Of a stretch of DNA of 64,000 nucleotides, positions 61,884-64,000 are shown in pieces. This stretch comes from Ancylobacter dichloromethanicus (GTDB lineage Bacteria; Pseudomonadota; Alphaproteobacteria; Rhizobiales; Xanthobacteraceae), in assembly GCF_018390645.1 (NCBI RefSeq), contig NZ_JAHBGC010000004.1, positions 417,613 to 481,612 of the forward strand, in the 5' to 3' direction. The first letter of the stretch is position 1. Each line of letters begins with the position of its first letter. The position numbers and the translations under genes were made by a program. The notes beneath the pieces were generated by a model. The model made no database searches. It saw only the letters and a program-made list of their open reading frames with translations, and had not been told where the DNA came from.

Positions 61884-62645
61884 GTGGAACGCTTGCGCAC
61901 ACCCAAGCTGGCGGAGGCGATCGCCGAGCATATCGAGCGGCTGATCCTCGAAGGCGTGCTGCGCCCGGGCGAAAGGCTGGCCAGCGAGCGCGACCTCGCC
62001 GAGCGGCTCGACGTGTCGCGCCCCTCGCTGCGCGACGCGCTGGCGCTGCTGGAGCAGCGCGGCCTGCTGGCGACCAGCCGCGACGGCACCCGCGTGACCG
62101 AGTTCCTGTCCGGCCTCACCGACCCGCTCGCCGGGCTGTTGCAGTCCAACGAGCAGGTGACGGCGGATTATTTCGAATACCGCGCGGCGGTGGAGCGCAC
62201 GGCGGCCGGGCTGGCGGCGGTGCGCGCGACGGCACCGGAGCGGCAGGCGATCCGCGAATGCCTCGCCGAGATGCAGGCGGCCCACGAGGCCTGCGACCCC
62301 GACCGCGAGGCCGAGGCCGACATCGTGCTGCACCGGCTGATCTATGCCGCCTCGCACAATCTGGTCATCCTGCACGTCATGCGGGCCTTCTCCGAGATGC
62401 TGCGGCGCGACATCTTCTTCAACCGCACCAGCCTGTTCACCCAGGCCGAATCCCGCGACGCGCTGCTGATCCAGCACAAGGCCATCGGCGAGGCGGTGGT
62501 GGCGGCCGACCCGGAGGCGGCGGAGAAGGCGATCTACCAGCACCTGAAATTCACCGGCGAGACGGTGGAGCGGACCCGGCGCGATTCCGCCCGGGTCGAC
62601 CTCGCCGTGCGCCGCCTCAGCCGCTCCACGCTGCTGGCGGGGTGA
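61884..62645 (+). CDS. GntR/FadR family regulator (LldR-like)
   Basis: 253-aa regulator. The winged helix is LAEAIAEHIERLILEGVLRPGERLASERDLAERLDVSRPSLRDALALLEQRGLLATS. The C-terminal FCD domain has DIVLHRLIYAASHN and IQHKAIGEAVVAADPEAAEKAIYQHL with the metal/ligand His residues. It probably controls lldD in response to lactate, by position and by family. The start is GTG at 61884 behind GGGGGAG; no ATG fits the full HTH. Confidence 0.9.
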   Translation: MERLRTPKLAEAIAEHIERLILEGVLRPGERLASERDLAERLDVSRPSLRDALALLEQRGLLATSRDGTRVTEFLSGLTDPLAGLLQSNEQVTADYFEYRAAVERTAAGLAAVRATAPERQAIRECLAEMQAAHEACDPDREAEADIVLHRLIYAASHNLVILHVMRAFSEMLRRDIFFNRTSLFTQAESRDALLIQHKAIGEAVVAADPEAAEKAIYQHLKFTGETVERTRRDSARVDLAVRRLSRSTLLAG

Positions 62646-62762
62646 AGTCGATTTCGCCCCTGCGCGGGTTTTCCGCCGGGTGACGGCCGGGGCGGGGGTT
62701 GTCCGCTGCGCGGGGGGGTGCCGCTGGGTCCCGGATCGGCGCCGCGCGGGGCGCGACCGCCC

Positions 62763-63662
62763 TCAGGCGCCCGGGTGCTCCATCGCCGCCTCGGTGCGGC
62801 CGAGGCGGATGAGGCCGAGCACCAGCGCACAGCCAATGCCGATGACCGCGCCGCCGGCGAGCTGGGGCAGCGATAGCGGCTCGTTCAGCAGCACCGTGCC
62901 GATGGTGATGGCGACGCCGGTGACGCCGAACTCGACGCTGAGCGCCCGGGTCGGGCCGATGGAGGCGATCAGCCGGTAGAAGATCACATAGGTGATGGCG
63001 CTCATGCCCACCCCGGCGATGACCAGCGTGCCGAAATCCTTCAGTTCCGGCATCCCCGGCACCGGCACGAAGGCGAGCAGCGGCAGGGTGAGCAGCCCGC
63101 CGAACAGGAAGGCGCCGATGGTGATCTCCCACGAGCCGGCGGCCGACAGGCGGCGCCCGGCATAGACGCTGCCGAAGGCCGAGGACAGGGTCGAGCCCAG
63201 CGTCGCGGCGCAGCCGACGAGGAAATCGGCCGTCACCGGCTGGGCCGGAAAGCCGACCAGCAGCACGATGCCGGCGGCGCCGAGCGCGATGCCGACGGCG
63301 CCGCCGAGCCGGATCGGCTCGACCCGCCACAGCGCCGCGATCAGCATCGAGAACAGCGGGATGGTGGCGACCAGGATCGCCGACATGGCGGTGCCGATGC
63401 GCGGCAGCCCATAGGCCAGCAGGGCCAGCTGGGCGGCGACCGTGGTGGCGCCGACCACGAACAGCGGAAAGAGGCCGAACGAGAAATCCAGCCGGCGGCC
63501 GATGGCGCGGGCGGCGAGGAACAGCGTCGCCGCCGCCAGCAGGGCGCGGAAGGAGACCGAGCCGACCCAGCCGAAGGCGTGGATGTTGTGATCCATCACC
63601 ACGAAGGACGCACCCCAGACGAACGCCAGGAAGACGTAGGAGGCCAGATCTCTGGGAGTCAT
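62763..63662 (-). CDS. EamA (DMT) family transporter
   Basis: 299-aa membrane protein with ten helices in two EamA repeats. Signals include FLAFVWGASFVVMDHNI, LATIPLFSMLIAALW-like (LVATIPLFSMLIAALW), and IGPTRALSVEFGVTGVAITIGTVLLNEPLS at the second repeat. Substrates of DMT exporters range from amino acids to metabolites; unknown here. The ATG at 63662 is used; an upstream extension is not supported by a ribosome site. Confidence 0.9.
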   Translation of the reverse strand: MTPRDLASYVFLAFVWGASFVVMDHNIHAFGWVGSVSFRALLAAATLFLAARAIGRRLDFSFGLFPLFVVGATTVAAQLALLAYGLPRIGTAMSAILVATIPLFSMLIAALWRVEPIRLGGAVGIALGAAGIVLLVGFPAQPVTADFLVGCAATLGSTLSSAFGSVYAGRRLSAAGSWEITIGAFLFGGLLTLPLLAFVPVPGMPELKDFGTLVIAGVGMSAITYVIFYRLIASIGPTRALSVEFGVTGVAITIGTVLLNEPLSLPQLAGGAVIGIGCALVLGLIRLGRTEAAMEHPGA

Positions 63663-63772
63663 GAACCGCACCGCGAGCAGCGAGACGCGGCTGCATGCGG
63701 CCGGATCGCGCGCGGAAACTAGTTGGTCGCAAGCGGCTGTCAATCTCGTTCAAAAAGAGATAAGGGAGGCGC

Positions 63773-64000
63773 ATGAAAATGAGCGATACCTTTCAAGACC
63801 GCCAGAAGACCGCCGCCGAAGCCAAGGCCCGCCTGCTTGAGAAGCTCGCGGCCCGGCCGGGGCCGGACGACCCGGTGATGATTGCCAAGGCGGCCGAGCG
63901 CAAGGCTGCCGCCGAGGCCCGCCAGGCCGCCGCCGAAGCGCGCAAGGCCGCCAAGATCGCGCGCCAGGAGGCCGAGGCCGCCGCCGCGCAGGCCGCCGCC
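63773..64000 (+). CDS. DUF6481-like protein, truncated by the window end
   Basis: At least 76 residues are visible, and the frame is open to the window end. The sequence MKMSDTFQDRQKTAAEAKARL then Ala/Lys/Glu-rich heptad-like helices (AERKAAAEARQAAAEARKAAK) fits the DUF6481 type, a small alanine-rich helical protein. GGGAGG precedes the ATGs at 63773 and 63779; either could be the start. Confidence 0.75.
   Translation, partial: MKMSDTFQDRQKTAAEAKARLLEKLAARPGPDDPVMIAKAAERKAAAEARQAAAEARKAAKIARQEAEAAAAQAAA

Noticed and set aside
62680..62730. Possible partial repeat near the end of the GntR gene
   Set aside because: A CTGGGTCCCGG run only; no paired left arm within 100 nt.

Overview
This 64-kb window is high-GC chromosomal DNA from an alphaproteobacterium, most likely Hyphomicrobiales (Rhizobiales). 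A family such as Xanthobacteraceae is possible, but that is inference from gene content. The support is a PdhS-type cell-cycle kinase, a MucR regulator, paired phasins, a stand-alone DnaA domain IV protein followed by a DUF6456 protein, DUF5330/DUF1491/DUF2336 proteins, and a tRNA-His with A73 and no G-1. Genes are closely packed and lie on both strands in short operons, many with ATGA or GTGA overlaps. I see no phage, transposon, CRISPR array, rRNA or large horizontally acquired island.

Layout. 0-8 kb: PdhS-like kinase (-), two phasins with PhaR-like sites, groESL with promoter and CIRCE, MarC, RNase HII. 8-17 kb: SRPBCC protein, cyanide-insensitive-type cytochrome bd oxidase, a glycosyltransferase-like protein, a uracil-DNA glycosylase that has lost cluster cysteines, ETF-QO, a periplasmic pepsin-like protein, an HSL-type hydrolase, a DUF6790-like membrane protein. 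17-24 kb: phosphonate transporter phnCDE behind a probable Pho box, an SbmA-like ABC protein, ClcA. 24-27 kb: thiamine-precursor transport genes thiX and thiY, split by a YcaQ-family glycosylase gene and an internal TPP riboswitch. 27-38 kb: universal stress protein, secreted choloylglycine-hydrolase-family enzyme, tRNA-His, AtzG/AtzE pair, TauE/SafE exporter with TIGR02186 partner, PQQ sugar dehydrogenase with cytochrome c, then meaB, a receiver protein and a pyroglutamyl peptidase (-), and CsbD.

38-50 kb: branched-chain aminotransferase, M20 dipeptidase, HerA/YjgR ATPase, folP-folK, CorA transporter, small secreted proteins, Fe/Mn superoxide dismutase, a Pro/Glu-rich membrane protein, msrB overlapping oligopeptidase B. 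50-57 kb: MucR, the DnaA-domain-IV/DUF6456 pair, SufE and several Hyphomicrobiales-restricted small proteins, then a split DUF1254/DUF1214 pair. 57-64 kb: PBP1A, YcgN, an L-lactate dehydrogenase with a divergent GntR regulator and shared operator, an EamA transporter and a DUF6481 gene cut by the window end.

Most of the window is ordinary housekeeping and transport. The points most worth a second look are the pepsin-like periplasmic protein, the riboswitch-split thiX/thiY cluster, the stand-alone DnaA domain IV gene with nested inverted repeats upstream, the three-copy palindromic intergenic repeat, the PhaR-like palindrome between the phasins, and the Fe-S-less uracil-DNA glycosylase. Frame, start codon and motif statements were read directly from the sequence. 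Family names come from motif recognition, without database searches.
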